A stretch of DNA of 47,022 nt. It comes from Pseudomonas tremae (lineage in GTDB: Bacteria > Pseudomonadota > Gammaproteobacteria > Pseudomonadales > Pseudomonadaceae). Below are positions 16,572 through 24,634 of the stretch, in pieces. The translations under genes and the position numbers were made by a program. The number at the start of each line of letters is the position of its first letter. Within the stretch, counting starts at the first letter, position 1. Location: positions 1 through 47,022 of the forward strand of contig NZ_LJRO01000173.1 in NCBI RefSeq assembly GCF_001401155.1, read 5' to 3'. The notes below the pieces were generated by a model. That model was not told the origin of the DNA and ran no database searches. It saw only the letters and a list, made by a program, of their open reading frames with translations.

Positions 16572-17236
16572 TTGAAGACTCCTCTCGACGGGGTTGCTGG
16601 AGCTTCAACATTGCCCTCGATGCGTTGTGGTGCGCCGCTGTAGCAATCCCAGGCCAAACCGAAGGGATTGGTTTCAGGGTCGACGTCCATGCGTACAACG
16701 TGAAGCGGGTATCGTGCGAGGGCACGCTTGACCAGCTGACCGCCGTAATACTCGTCGGCTGAGATGTCGAGCGTCACCGTCCAGTCGTCGATGGAGTTGG
16801 TCACCGTCCGCAGTTCAGGCGAGTCGCCAAAGCCTCGGCCGGGAATCTCGTAGACACCGCGGACACGCTTGCGCAGCTCACCACTGGACTTGCGCAGATC
16901 AAAATCGCTCTGCAGGTATTGCTTGCAGGCCGGTGTGATGTAGGCGTCCAGGCGCGTGATGTTCGTCTGATAATCCTGTTCACCGTCGACCGGCCAGCGG
17001 TTCATTTGCTGAAAGATGTACAGGCCAAAGGCGTACACCGACTGAGGAGGGATGTCCCACCAAAGGCGTGTGCTGCCGGAACGCAGGTCGGGCGGAACGT
17101 GAATGGTCATGTTCTGCGGTGCTCGATACCAGCCGATACCCAGCCCCAAGGCCAGGAGCGCCAGCAGGACGATGGCCATCCTCAAACTGGTGATGTGTGC
17201 TCGCTGCGAGTCGGCCAGCTTTAAATAACGGCTCAT
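16568..17236 (-). CDS. VirB8/TraE-like transfer protein, TIGR03746 / DUF2895 type
   Basis: From MSRYLKLADSQRAHITSLRM (17236) this is a 222-residue single-pass inner-membrane protein: short cytoplasmic N terminus, membrane segment about 22-42, then a periplasmic domain with WDIPPQSVYAFGLYIFQQMN and a conserved-looking core. This matches the TIGR03746 (PFL_4703-like) family of ICE channel subunits, which resemble VirB8/TraE. An upstream start at 17257 exists, but the chosen ATG overlaps the TIGR03750 stop by 4 bp, the pattern used throughout this operon. The gene is complete. Confidence 0.88.
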   Translation of the reverse strand: MSRYLKLADSQRAHITSLRMAIVLLALLALGLGIGWYRAPQNMTIHVPPDLRSGSTRLWWDIPPQSVYAFGLYIFQQMNRWPVDGEQDYQTNITRLDAYITPACKQYLQSDFDLRKSSGELRKRVRGVYEIPGRGFGDSPELRTVTNSIDDWTVTLDISADEYYGGQLVKRALARYPLHVVRMDVDPETNPFGLAWDCYSGAPQRIEGNVEAPATPSRGVFK

Positions 17237-17625
17237 TGTTGCGCCCTCCGACGGCACGTCCAGTTGCCCGATCGGATGACCAGATTGGCGTTGTTCAATG
17301 ACACGGGGCCGAATGTGGCGAGCCGCAGCTGCAACGTGCGGTAGAACCAGGTTTCGGGTCGGCCGCGTTTGAGGCGTCGCAAGACCCGAGCTGCGATGAG
17401 CAGCCCCAATGTTCCTCCGATGAGTGCGCAGACCACGGGCATGGATGGAGTGATCACGAAGGCCAACGGCAGCCCCATCACAAAGCCTGCCCCGCTACAC
17501 CCAAATACGGTGACCCACATCTCGTCCGCCGTAAGACCGCCAATCACCACGGGCTGGTTGTTCAAGCGACTGGGCAGAAAACGCAGGGTGCCGTCTTCAT
17601 GCTGATCGTGCTGAAGCTCAGTCAT
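17233..17625 (-). CDS. ICE transfer membrane protein, TIGR03750 type
   Basis: This 130-residue protein has two adjacent transmembrane segments (about 36-58 and 63-82) and the motif NQPVVIGGLTADEMWVTVFG near the N terminus, matching TIGR03750 proteins, which resemble VirB3/TraL-type inner-membrane subunits. GAGG precedes the ATG. Between TIGR03745 and TIGR03746 it is in its standard place. Confidence 0.9.
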   Translation of the reverse strand: MTELQHDQHEDGTLRFLPSRLNNQPVVIGGLTADEMWVTVFGCSGAGFVMGLPLAFVITPSMPVVCALIGGTLGLLIAARVLRRLKRGRPETWFYRTLQLRLATFGPVSLNNANLVIRSGNWTCRRRAQQ

Positions 17626-17640
17626 GGAAGCCTCTATGAC

Positions 17641-18009
17641 TTAAAGGATGTTAGACGCGGTGGTGACCAGGTAGATCGTGACGCCAATCAAGCAGACGCC
17701 GACGACAGCGGTGCTGCCTAGATCGGCCCATTTGGCCTTGCCCATGTGGATTTCGTGATAGACGCCCAGGGCATGTCGGCCCACCAGAATGATGCCGAAC
17801 GCGCACAGGCATAAGCCGAGCAGCGTGAAACCATCGAAGGCATAGTTTTGGAACGTCTGCAGGAAGCTGGTTCCTGTGCCGCGCGTGGGGGCTTGGGCAC
17901 CCGGTAGCGCTGCAGAACTACTACCGGGGGTGGCAGCCATCAGCAGGACCGGATAAGGCCGATGTTTCAAAAAGGTACGTGCCTGGGTGAACAATGAAAG
18001 CAGCGTCAT
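17641..18009 (-). CDS. ICE transfer membrane protein, TIGR03745 type (pilin-like)
   Basis: This 122-residue protein has a long N-terminal signal or leader (basic KHRPYP then a hydrophobic stretch) and two transmembrane segments (about 58-80 and 95-118), the layout of VirB2/TraA-like pilins and of the TIGR03745 ICE family. AGGAGATAAAG precedes the ATG at 18009. Its neighbours TIGR03758 and TIGR03750 are in the canonical order. It probably forms the conjugative pilus or its base. Confidence 0.88.
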   Translation of the reverse strand: MTLLSLFTQARTFLKHRPYPVLLMAATPGSSSAALPGAQAPTRGTGTSFLQTFQNYAFDGFTLLGLCLCAFGIILVGRHALGVYHEIHMGKAKWADLGSTAVVGVCLIGVTIYLVTTASNIL

Positions 18010-18028
18010 CTTTATCTCCTGTGAAAAA

Positions 18029-18268
18029 TCAACTCAACAACATGAAAGTCATGATCATGAACAGCACCGCCCAGCGAGCAGCAGCAACGGCCGCCGCCGG
18101 GGCTGCCAGGTTTCGGGTAGCCCAGCCACGATAAATGCTTGAAAACACCCAGACGCCCCACAGCAGGAGGATCCCCACTGCAATTCCGGTCCACAGCGTG
18201 TTGCTGCTGGCAGGCGTAAAGCCCGCCGCCGCCTGGAAGGCGCTGATCTGGGTGGAGGACATCGTCAT
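18029..18268 (-). CDS. ICE transfer membrane protein, TIGR03758 type
   Basis: This 79-residue protein has two hydrophobic segments (about 24-44 and 60-78). MSSTQISAFQAAAGFTPASS and the two-helix layout match TIGR03758 proteins. The start at 18268 overlaps the RAQPRD stop by 4 bp. A start two codons later is also possible. Confidence 0.85.
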   Translation of the reverse strand: MTMSSTQISAFQAAAGFTPASSNTLWTGIAVGILLLWGVWVFSSIYRGWATRNLAAPAAAVAAARWAVLFMIMTFMLLS

Positions 18269-18630
18269 GGCGTGTGATCACCGCTGACGTTGTAGTGGCC
18301 GGAAATTTCTACGGGGTCACGAGGCTGTGCGCGGGAGGGCGACAGGTAGTCCTGCAAACCTTGGCGGATGCGCGCGATGTCGCTGACCAATCTGGGATAG
18401 TCCAGGTGATAGCGTTGAGCCGGGTCTTGTGGAAGATCGACACTGCGCTGCGCGACGGCCTCGAGCGCGTTGAGCTGGCGAATCATCACTTCCACATTGG
18501 CTTGTTCAGAAGCCGTGCCGGCTGCTCCAGCATGCGCGGAAAACAGCAGGGGTGTGCACAGCATGACTGCGGTCAAGCAGATCTGCACACGTGAAGACGT
18601 TGATCTGAGCGCGGGGGGATTGAAGTTCAC
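18265..18630 (-). CDS. RAQPRD-family exported ICE protein
   Basis: This 121-residue protein carries an N-terminal signal peptide (about 1-37, ending SAHAGAAG) and the family-defining motif SRAQPRDP near residue 99, giving the RAQPRD (TIGR01690) assignment. The mature helical domain (LNALEAVAQRSVDLPQDPAQ) is periplasmic. The start is a GTG at 18630. It is the first gene of the distal block of the transfer operon, now separated from the proximal block by the 9-kb insertion, so its promoter supply may have changed. Confidence 0.9.
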   Translation of the reverse strand: MNFNPPALRSTSSRVQICLTAVMLCTPLLFSAHAGAAGTASEQANVEVMIRQLNALEAVAQRSVDLPQDPAQRYHLDYPRLVSDIARIRQGLQDYLSPSRAQPRDPVEISGHYNVSGDHTP

Positions 18631-18709
18631 GTCGCGGGCCTTGGAAGCTGTAGGAATCTATGTCCACAGCATGACCAAGGGCTCGGTTTGAATCAGTACG
18701 AAACCCTTT

Positions 18710-19042
18710 TTAGGTCTGAGAGGGTTTATCCAAACGGGTCGGAGTGACAATGCTGCGTTTAAAGAAGAACAGGAACCCGGTACTGATTGCATACCCAACC
18801 GCCCACGCCTGGGCGTTTTGATTACCAAATCGCTCGTGGCCACGATTGATCGGCTGAACGCTGACCAGCTCCCACCCCTCTCGACCGTAGCGGTTCAATA
18901 CGGCCAGAGTTTCAGGGTTGCTCAAGTAGCCTTGAATATCCGGTTCGGTCGTCTCATCTGTCGACTTGAACATCAGCACGCCGCTGGTCACGGTTTTATA
19001 GGGCAGGAGGACGAAGGTCTGGGTGTATTCAAATGTAGTCAT
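18710..19042 (-). CDS. DUF4177-like small protein
   Basis: From MTTFEYTQTFVLLPYKTVTS (19042) the protein has about 110 residues. The core NRYGREGWELVSVQPI followed by a C-terminal hydrophobic segment ending GFLFFFKRS resembles the DUF4177 fold, in which a small alpha/beta domain is followed here by one membrane helix. The frame stays open upstream to 19261 but that part overlaps an IS relic and lacks protein character. The ribosome site is weak. It lies between the left IS relic and the RAQPRD gene and may belong to the island backbone. Confidence 0.6.
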   Translation of the reverse strand: MTTFEYTQTFVLLPYKTVTSGVLMFKSTDETTEPDIQGYLSNPETLAVLNRYGREGWELVSVQPINRGHERFGNQNAQAWAVGYAISTGFLFFFKRSIVTPTRLDKPSQT

Positions 19043-19197
19043 AAGTACCAAATGCCAGGCAGGGAATGATGAATCAGGTGTGTCTTCACGCTGCAACAGC
19101 CAGTTGCAACGATAAACCTCAAGGTTGGAAAATGTAACCTGCAGTGAGATGTTCGTTAGAAGATGGGGAAAAGCTGCGTTACGTAAATTTTGTTCTA

Positions 19198-19420
19198 GGC
19201 TCTGTACGAAAGTATTGTCGCAACCACCGCCTGGCACAGGCCAATGAGACCATCGTCGCAAAACTTGTTGCGATTTTGTCGAAGCGCGTCACGATGCTTC
19301 TGTCCTCCTTCAGCCAGCCAAACATGCGTTCGATGATGTTGCGCTGCCGATATTTGGGGCGATCAATATGACCGTTTGTAGTACCGCAGTCCTTCACTTC
19401 GTACGTCGATCCGGCACATG
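19198..19420 (-). mobile_element. IS5-family (IS427-like) relic, left flank
   Basis: The minus strand encodes the C-terminal part of a transposase: PKYRQRNIIERMFGWLKEDR then IVTRFDKIATSFATMV. The terminal sequence GGCTCTGTACGAAAGT at 19198 looks like the element's right end, preceded by CTA. The N-terminal half and left end are missing. A second relic of the same element, in the same orientation, lies at 27506, on the other side of the biosynthetic cluster. Confidence 0.8.
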
Positions 19421-19462
19421 CAGCGGAGTAAAACAGAAGCTATTGGGCTTGTGCCCAATGGG

Positions 19463-19503
19463 GAAGCCCTTGTAGTACGATTTTTTCCGCATTCTGTAGG
19501 CTC
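19463..19503. repeat. 40-bp dispersed repeat, copy 2
   Basis: This matches 2275-2314 (see that entry). It lies between the left IS relic and the end of the biosynthetic operon. Confidence 0.55.
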
Positions 19504-19558
19504 CCTGGGAACAACAGAGACAGATTGAAACGGGAAAAAGACAGTGGCAGGCTTCTCC

Positions 19559-20911
19559 TCAACTTCTTTCAAATCCTCTGGACAACTCCCAATCAGTAAT
19601 GCGCCGATCATGTTCTGCTTGTTCCCACTGTGCGGCGTGAACATAGTGGTCAACAACCTCGTTTCCCAGAACTCTACGCAGCCATGCCGACTTCGAAGCA
19701 ACTTCGGTAGCCGCTCGCAGCGTTTTGGGAATTTCTGGTAGCTCGGTATCCCGATAGCCATCCCCGACGAACGGCGATGGCAGATCCAGGTTCTCTTCAA
19801 TACCCGCTAGACCTGCGGCAATAAGGCCTGCGAACGCAAGGTAAGGGTTCAGATCCGCACCGCCTATACGGCACTCTGCTCGGACTGCGCTTGAATCTTC
19901 GCCACAAACACGGAAGCCAACTGTACGGTTGTCCTGGCTCCAGGCGACCTTGGTCGGTGCAAAGGTGTCCATCTGAAATCTCTTGTAGGAGTTGATATAG
20001 GGGGCCAACAAGAGGGTTATGTCTTTCGAATATTTCAGCAGACCTCCCAAGTAGCTTTTCATTAACGCAGACATACCGCTGGGGGCTGACGCATCGTAAA
20101 AAAGCGGCCGTCCGTCTAGAGACCAAAGTGATGAATGGACATGGCACGAGGAGCCAGCGAGCTCATAATTCCACTTGGCCATGTAGGTGATCGCCTTGCC
20201 ATGCTGCGCCGCGATCTCTTTGCTACCGTGCTTGATGAGGACATGGTCATCTGCCATTAGCAAGGGATCAGCATAACGCACATTGATTTCTCCTTGACCC
20301 GCCCCGCCTTCTCCTTTGGTGCATTCAACTGAAACGCCTGCCCCGTAAAGTCCATTTCTAATCGGACGCATAACAGACTCTTGACGTGTCGTCGACAGGA
20401 TATGGTAGTCCTGATTATAGGTCCCGAATGTCTCCAGGTTGTTGTAATTCTTTTTTGTTATTGCATCGTAAGGTTCATCAAACACATAAAATTCCAGCTC
20501 CGATGCGAAACCGGCGCACATGCCCAAATCAGCTAATCGGCGCAACTGTTTCTGCAGAATTTGTCTAGGCGAATGAGCCGTGGGCTGACCTGCGGCATCA
20601 AATATATCGCAGATCACCAGTGCGGTTGCATCTAGCCACGGCAATGGCCGCAGGGTTGACAGATCTGGCTTGAGAAGGAGATCTCCGTACCCTCTTTTCC
20701 AACTGGCACTGCTGTAACCTGGCACAGGCAGCATCTCCAAGTCATCGGCTAACAAGTAATTGCATGCGTGAGTTTCCTGATAACCGTGCTGGATAAAAAA
20801 CTCTGCGTGACAGCGCTTTCCCATAAGTCTGCCCTGCATGTCAACCATGCACACAAGTACCGTATCGATTGAACCGGCGGTTACTGCGAGTTGTAATTCT
20901 TCGAATGTCAT
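19559..20911 (-). CDS. glutamine synthetase-like ligase (PuuA/gamma-glutamylamine synthetase type)
   Basis: This 450-residue protein belongs to the type I glutamine synthetase superfamily. The metal/Glu-binding motif is seen as SELEFYVFDEP, a second Glu in GEINVRYADPLL, the HVH signature as SSCHVHSSLW, and the C-terminal Arg/Asn block as RIGGADLNPYLAFAGLIAAG. The early part (VCMVDMQGRLMGKRCHAEFF) is the 'D-x-x-G-R-x-x-G-K-R' type of PuuA-like enzymes, not nitrogen-assimilating GlnA. It should join glutamate gamma-carboxyl to an amine using ATP. It is the last gene of the operon, with a PuuD-like hydrolase two genes upstream, suggesting installation of a gamma-glutamyl group on a pathway amine. 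GGGAGT precedes the ATG. The substrate is inferred, not shown. Confidence 0.85.
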   Translation of the reverse strand: MTFEELQLAVTAGSIDTVLVCMVDMQGRLMGKRCHAEFFIQHGYQETHACNYLLADDLEMLPVPGYSSASWKRGYGDLLLKPDLSTLRPLPWLDATALVICDIFDAAGQPTAHSPRQILQKQLRRLADLGMCAGFASELEFYVFDEPYDAITKKNYNNLETFGTYNQDYHILSTTRQESVMRPIRNGLYGAGVSVECTKGEGGAGQGEINVRYADPLLMADDHVLIKHGSKEIAAQHGKAITYMAKWNYELAGSSCHVHSSLWSLDGRPLFYDASAPSGMSALMKSYLGGLLKYSKDITLLLAPYINSYKRFQMDTFAPTKVAWSQDNRTVGFRVCGEDSSAVRAECRIGGADLNPYLAFAGLIAAGLAGIEENLDLPSPFVGDGYRDTELPEIPKTLRAATEVASKSAWLRRVLGNEVVDHYVHAAQWEQAEHDRRITDWELSRGFERS

Positions 20912-21010
20912 ATTTGTACTCCCACTCAGTGACCAAGAAGAGCTTTTATTTAAACCGGTTTTGCCAAGTGGCGATTGCAGGCACAGCAGTGATGCCCCTT
21001 CAACCAGGCC

Positions 21011-21976
21011 TTACGTTCCGGATCGTGAAACTTTCCCGACTGAAGGCGTACGAGAGCGATCTTGGCCAATGTGGTTCAAGTCGGCCGGAGTCGTTTGAGA
21101 AATCTGATTGATCCAATTTCCGAACAAGAGATGGGCGTGGCTGCGCCACTGATTTTTCGGGAGTAACGCTTCACAGTCCTCGGGGAAATAGTTCCTCGGA
21201 CGAGGAACGCATCTGCCTGCCTCTCTGTCGCGAAAATATTCATCCGCCAGTGAGTGCGAGTCGTATTCGATATGATTGAAGAAATGAAGCGCGTGATGAT
21301 TGGGGTCATCAAGCAAACATAAGCCAGTGTCTGGCGAGTCAATCAGAACGGATATACCGCTGTTGGTCGGGATATCGGTGTACCGCATCTCCGTCCAGCG
21401 TGACACCGGGATGTTGAAGTCGTCAGATAACCCCTTCAGGTAAGGGGACTTATTTCCGACGCCGTGATGCTTGAATACGCCAAAGGCTTTCTCATTTAGT
21501 GTGTACTTAGGCATGCCATGAAAATAATGCATAGCTGCCTGAGCCCCCCAGCAAATATTAAAGCACCGGTGAACGTTGGTTTGCGTCCACCGAAAAATGT
21601 GGGTTAGTTCATGCCAGTAATGAACTTGCTCGAAAGGAATCGTTTCGACCGGTGCTCCGGTCACAATGAACCCGTCAAACTTCTGTGCCTGGATATCGTG
21701 CCAATCTTGATAAAACGATGCTAGATGCTCGTGCGGCGTGTTTTTGGGTGAATGGCTCGTTATTTTGACCAGTGTCAGTTCGACTTGCAGCGGGGTAGCC
21801 CCCAGCAAACGTGCGATCTGTATTTCTGTATCTATCTTGTTTGGCATAAGATTCAGCAAGCCTACGCGCAACGGCCGATGAAGCGGACAGACCGTGCTGT
21901 CATTATTCATCACCATGACGCCTTCTGTCGCGAGTGTGTAACCTGCGGGTAAACCTTTGGGAACTATGATCGACAT
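21011..21976 (-). CDS. metA: MetA-type homoserine O-acyltransferase, predicted acetyl-specific
   Basis: This 321-residue protein aligns along its whole length with MetA, which acylates homoserine. The catalytic residues fall at the E. coli numbers: K47 (LMPNK), C142 (FNICWGAQ), H235 and E237 (FNHIEYD), R249. Position 111, which sets acyl-CoA choice, is Glu (GAPVE) as in acetyl-CoA-using MetA proteins, not the Gly of the succinyl-CoA enzyme. It is therefore predicted to make O-acetylhomoserine. The host's own methionine route in Pseudomonas uses MetX/MetZ-type enzymes, so this is more likely a dedicated supply gene for the sulfhydrylase homologue in the same operon. A strong AAAGGAGG lies about 11 bases before the ATG. 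Substrate choice is a residue-based prediction. Confidence 0.9.
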   Translation of the reverse strand: MSIIVPKGLPAGYTLATEGVMVMNNDSTVCPLHRPLRVGLLNLMPNKIDTEIQIARLLGATPLQVELTLVKITSHSPKNTPHEHLASFYQDWHDIQAQKFDGFIVTGAPVETIPFEQVHYWHELTHIFRWTQTNVHRCFNICWGAQAAMHYFHGMPKYTLNEKAFGVFKHHGVGNKSPYLKGLSDDFNIPVSRWTEMRYTDIPTNSGISVLIDSPDTGLCLLDDPNHHALHFFNHIEYDSHSLADEYFRDREAGRCVPRPRNYFPEDCEALLPKNQWRSHAHLLFGNWINQISQTTPADLNHIGQDRSRTPSVGKVSRSGT

Positions 21977-22043
21977 GGGCTTCCAGCCTCCTTTAGGTTT
22001 TGTGCCTTACACCGATAACTCATCGGCATTTCCATTACCTCCA

Positions 22044-22646
22044 TCAGGAAAGCATCACCAGACAAAGCGCGACCGAGGCGTAAATAACTCCAGTTATCCG
22101 ATTGATTATGGATTCGTTATTGAAGGCCGCGCGTGCCTTTTGCGCGAGGAACATGTAGCCGCCGTAGATCATCAGTGAAATAATCATGCCGACCAGGCTC
22201 AACGTTATCGCTTGATGGATGTACGACACATGTGGGCTGATGAAGGTAGGGTAAGTAAGCAAGGTCGCTAACCAGCCTTTCGGGTTGGTTAAAGCAACGA
22301 GCAGCGAATCGATAAACATCTGCCTTGGACTCGAAACGATAACATTTGTCTCGCTCGGAGACGGCTTTGCAAAGAAAGTGCTGATCGCAAGGTATGCAAG
22401 ATAGATTGCCCCAAGCCATCGCAGGTAATTCAGAACCCAAGGGTGATCGCGAATGACCAATCCGACACCCGAAAGCGCGACTACCGCGTGGATTGCGGTT
22501 GCCAACCCGAAACCAAATGAACAGGGGACTACCGTTTTTGTTCCATATTTGAGAGCTTGGGCGACGGCAAACGCGACGTTTGGGCCGGGCACAGCAACGG
22601 CCGACGTGAAAGCAACAATAAACAGGACCAGCAACTGTAAATCCAT
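22044..22646 (-). CDS. LysE/RhtB-family amino-acid exporter
   Basis: This 200-residue inner-membrane protein has about six hydrophobic segments and the family signature VPGPNVAFAVAQALKYG near residues 19-35. LysE/RhtB proteins export amino acids and analogues using the proton gradient. It sits mid-operon, 53 bp after the amidotransferase gene, with GGCGGA before the ATG. The obvious role is export of the toxic amino-acid product or an intermediate, giving self-protection. The length is normal and no defect is seen. Confidence 0.9.
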   Translation of the reverse strand: MDLQLLVLFIVAFTSAVAVPGPNVAFAVAQALKYGTKTVVPCSFGFGLATAIHAVVALSGVGLVIRDHPWVLNYLRWLGAIYLAYLAISTFFAKPSPSETNVIVSSPRQMFIDSLLVALTNPKGWLATLLTYPTFISPHVSYIHQAITLSLVGMIISLMIYGGYMFLAQKARAAFNNESIINRITGVIYASVALCLVMLS

Positions 22647-22699
22647 AAGTCCGCCAGACTCACACTGAATACGTAATTAAAATAGATAAAGTACGCAAC

Positions 22700-23545
22700 T
22701 CATTGAGTTGATTCACCCGGGCCCCTTGGCGGTGGCCTTGTTGACTGGTAAGCCTGGCATGCACTTCCAAATGCTTTGAAAACCTTCTGACTTGTGACGT
22801 CGGTGGTCGCATGCCATTCAGGGTGCCATTGCACTGCGAGCTGGAATGTTGATGACGTCTTGTATGAAAGCGCTTCGATCACGCCGTCCGAGGCGACCGC
22901 CTCTATCTGCACACCGGCGCCTACTGTGGTGATGCCTTGGTTGTGCAATGAGTTAACGTATAGTTCAGAGCTTTCTACAATTGGCGACAGTCGTCCGACT
23001 GGCATGACGCTGATTGTATGTGTGGGAAGGTACTGTTGATCACGGGGCACGTTAGGCAGCTCACTGTGTGAAACGCTTTGAGTTAACGCCGATAAGTCGG
23101 GATGCAGCTTGCCGCCACGATGAACACTCATCTCTTGCAAGCCACGGCAGATGCCGAGAATCGGCATATCGAATTCGATCGCAACAGACAATGCAACACT
23201 CGAAAGACGATCCCTCGGCCGGTCCCGCTCGCCTGGAACAACATCGTCTGCGGTGCAATGCCAGGCCAGTTGTTTGTCGAAGATGTTCGGGTCAAGATTC
23301 GATTCGTCGCCGGTCAACACGAGACCGTCAAGACGCCACATCACGTCACGGAATTTGCGCAGGGTTTCTTCCCTGGACAGGTTGCCGTCGATGGTAGGGA
23401 TGATCACGCACTCAACGGAGGCGTAGCGTTCTAGTGCATCAATATAACGCCGCCGCAACCAGTCACGGTGAACACCGTCATGGAGGTGCCGATTTGCCGC
23501 CACGCCGACTACAGCACGGGTCGCATCAAAATATTTGTTAGTCAT
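22700..23545 (-). CDS. class I glutamine amidotransferase-like hydrolase (PuuD type)
   Basis: This 281-residue protein has the catalytic triad of class I amidotransferase-like hydrolases: C133 in LGICRGLQE, H241 and E243 in VQWHPEW. The pattern GICRG-x-Q-E-x-x-V/N-x-x-x-GG and the lack of a synthetase domain place it with PuuD-type gamma-glutamyl hydrolases, which cleave gamma-glutamyl-amine bonds. Its ATG overlaps the desaturase stop by one base (TAATG). With the GS-like ligase it would make an install/remove pair for a gamma-glutamyl protecting group. The C-terminal Pro/Gly tail (RPPPRGPG) is unusual but probably harmless. Confidence 0.88.
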   Translation of the reverse strand: MTNKYFDATRAVVGVAANRHLHDGVHRDWLRRRYIDALERYASVECVIIPTIDGNLSREETLRKFRDVMWRLDGLVLTGDESNLDPNIFDKQLAWHCTADDVVPGERDRPRDRLSSVALSVAIEFDMPILGICRGLQEMSVHRGGKLHPDLSALTQSVSHSELPNVPRDQQYLPTHTISVMPVGRLSPIVESSELYVNSLHNQGITTVGAGVQIEAVASDGVIEALSYKTSSTFQLAVQWHPEWHATTDVTSQKVFKAFGSACQAYQSTRPPPRGPGESTQ

Positions 23546-24606
23546 TATGCCTGCTCCGGTGTGTCAGGCGACGCATATTGCGCTTCGTAGAGACGCTTAT
23601 TGCGGTCGAGCAATTGACTGATCACGCTGGGCTGCCCATTAGGCCCTGATACAAATAAACCGCCCCATGACTTTGCGATCTCTGCATATTCCGGATCGCG
23701 CATACGGATCTCTTGTGCTCGTTTTAGCAGCCAAAATGGTACGCCTGGCGAAAGATGGTGCTCCAGATGGTATTCGTCGAAGTTGACACCAAAGAGCACT
23801 CGCTCCATCAAGTTACCTTTTCTGTTTCGAGTGAGATAAATATTTTGGTTCTCTGTTTCGCACATTGGAGAGTGTTCGGCGATTTCAGTAAACCAACCCA
23901 GTATTTGAAACGTGGTCAAATAAGGAATCAACCAGAACAGAAGCAGTAGGTGCACGTTATCAGTCATGACGAAGCCAGCGATAACGGTTACCCAGAAGGC
24001 CACGAAGCCATAGGTGTCAATAATGGCACCGTGTTTATTAACGCTCTTGTCTTGCTTGTTCGAAATCAGAAAGCGGTTGTGCCACAGGTATTTCAAATAG
24101 CGCAGTGTGGCCCCACCTAAAATAGCCTTCCAGACAATAGAAAGCTTGTACTCCCGAGGCTTTCGAACCTCATAGACACCGGAAGCGATGAAGAATTGCA
24201 AATCCGGATCTTTTTCGGGATCGCCCAGATGCGGATGGTGAAGATGCACATGAGAAACGCGATAAGCCCAATGCCGCTGAAAAATCGGGTAGGCCGCAAA
24301 TATTGTGCCTAGAAAGTGGTTCCACCACGTGTTTTTCGCGAGTATTCGATGTGCAGCATCATGCGAGATCGTCGTAAGTCCTCGCTGATGCGCGCCAATC
24401 ATTAGCACAGCAATCGGGTAAAACCACTCACTGATGTTCAGCGTGATAAACACACAAGTCAGTACGACTAAGTAGTCTTTTAGTATATACAGCGCGCCGG
24501 TAATATTATCAGGCCTTAGTTTAGCCAACTCGCGCATGATGTCGCGAGAAAACTGAAATGTATTAAACCGTTTGTTGCGTAGCTTCCAGAAATCAGACGT
24601 TTCCAT
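23545..24606 (-). CDS. rtxC: membrane desaturase of the fatty-acid desaturase family, RtxC-like
   Basis: This 353-residue protein has the three histidine boxes of membrane di-iron desaturases: H82-DAA-H86, H119-VHLHH and H280-LEHH, between about four membrane helices (about 44-62, 63-76, 200-216 and 218-236). In rhizobitoxine producers RtxC, a member of this family, converts dihydrorhizobitoxine to the vinylglycine form. The aminotransferase and sulfhydrylase-like genes upstream make the same role likely here. The ATG at 24606 is chosen because GGGAGG precedes it; the open frame extends 21 codons further without a ribosome site. The gap to the upstream gene is 28 bp. It could instead be a lipid desaturase; the operon argues against that. 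Confidence 0.85.
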   Translation of the reverse strand: METSDFWKLRNKRFNTFQFSRDIMRELAKLRPDNITGALYILKDYLVVLTCVFITLNISEWFYPIAVLMIGAHQRGLTTISHDAAHRILAKNTWWNHFLGTIFAAYPIFQRHWAYRVSHVHLHHPHLGDPEKDPDLQFFIASGVYEVRKPREYKLSIVWKAILGGATLRYLKYLWHNRFLISNKQDKSVNKHGAIIDTYGFVAFWVTVIAGFVMTDNVHLLLLFWLIPYLTTFQILGWFTEIAEHSPMCETENQNIYLTRNRKGNLMERVLFGVNFDEYHLEHHLSPGVPFWLLKRAQEIRMRDPEYAEIAKSWGGLFVSGPNGQPSVISQLLDRNKRLYEAQYASPDTPEQA

Positions 24607-24634
24607 GAAGTGATCCTCCCTGCCGGATTGGCTG

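Noticed and set aside
19363..19800. 145-codon minus-strand frame overlapping the GS-like ligase end
   Set aside because: It crosses the ligase C terminus, the 40-bp repeat and the IS relic, and shows no protein character of its own.
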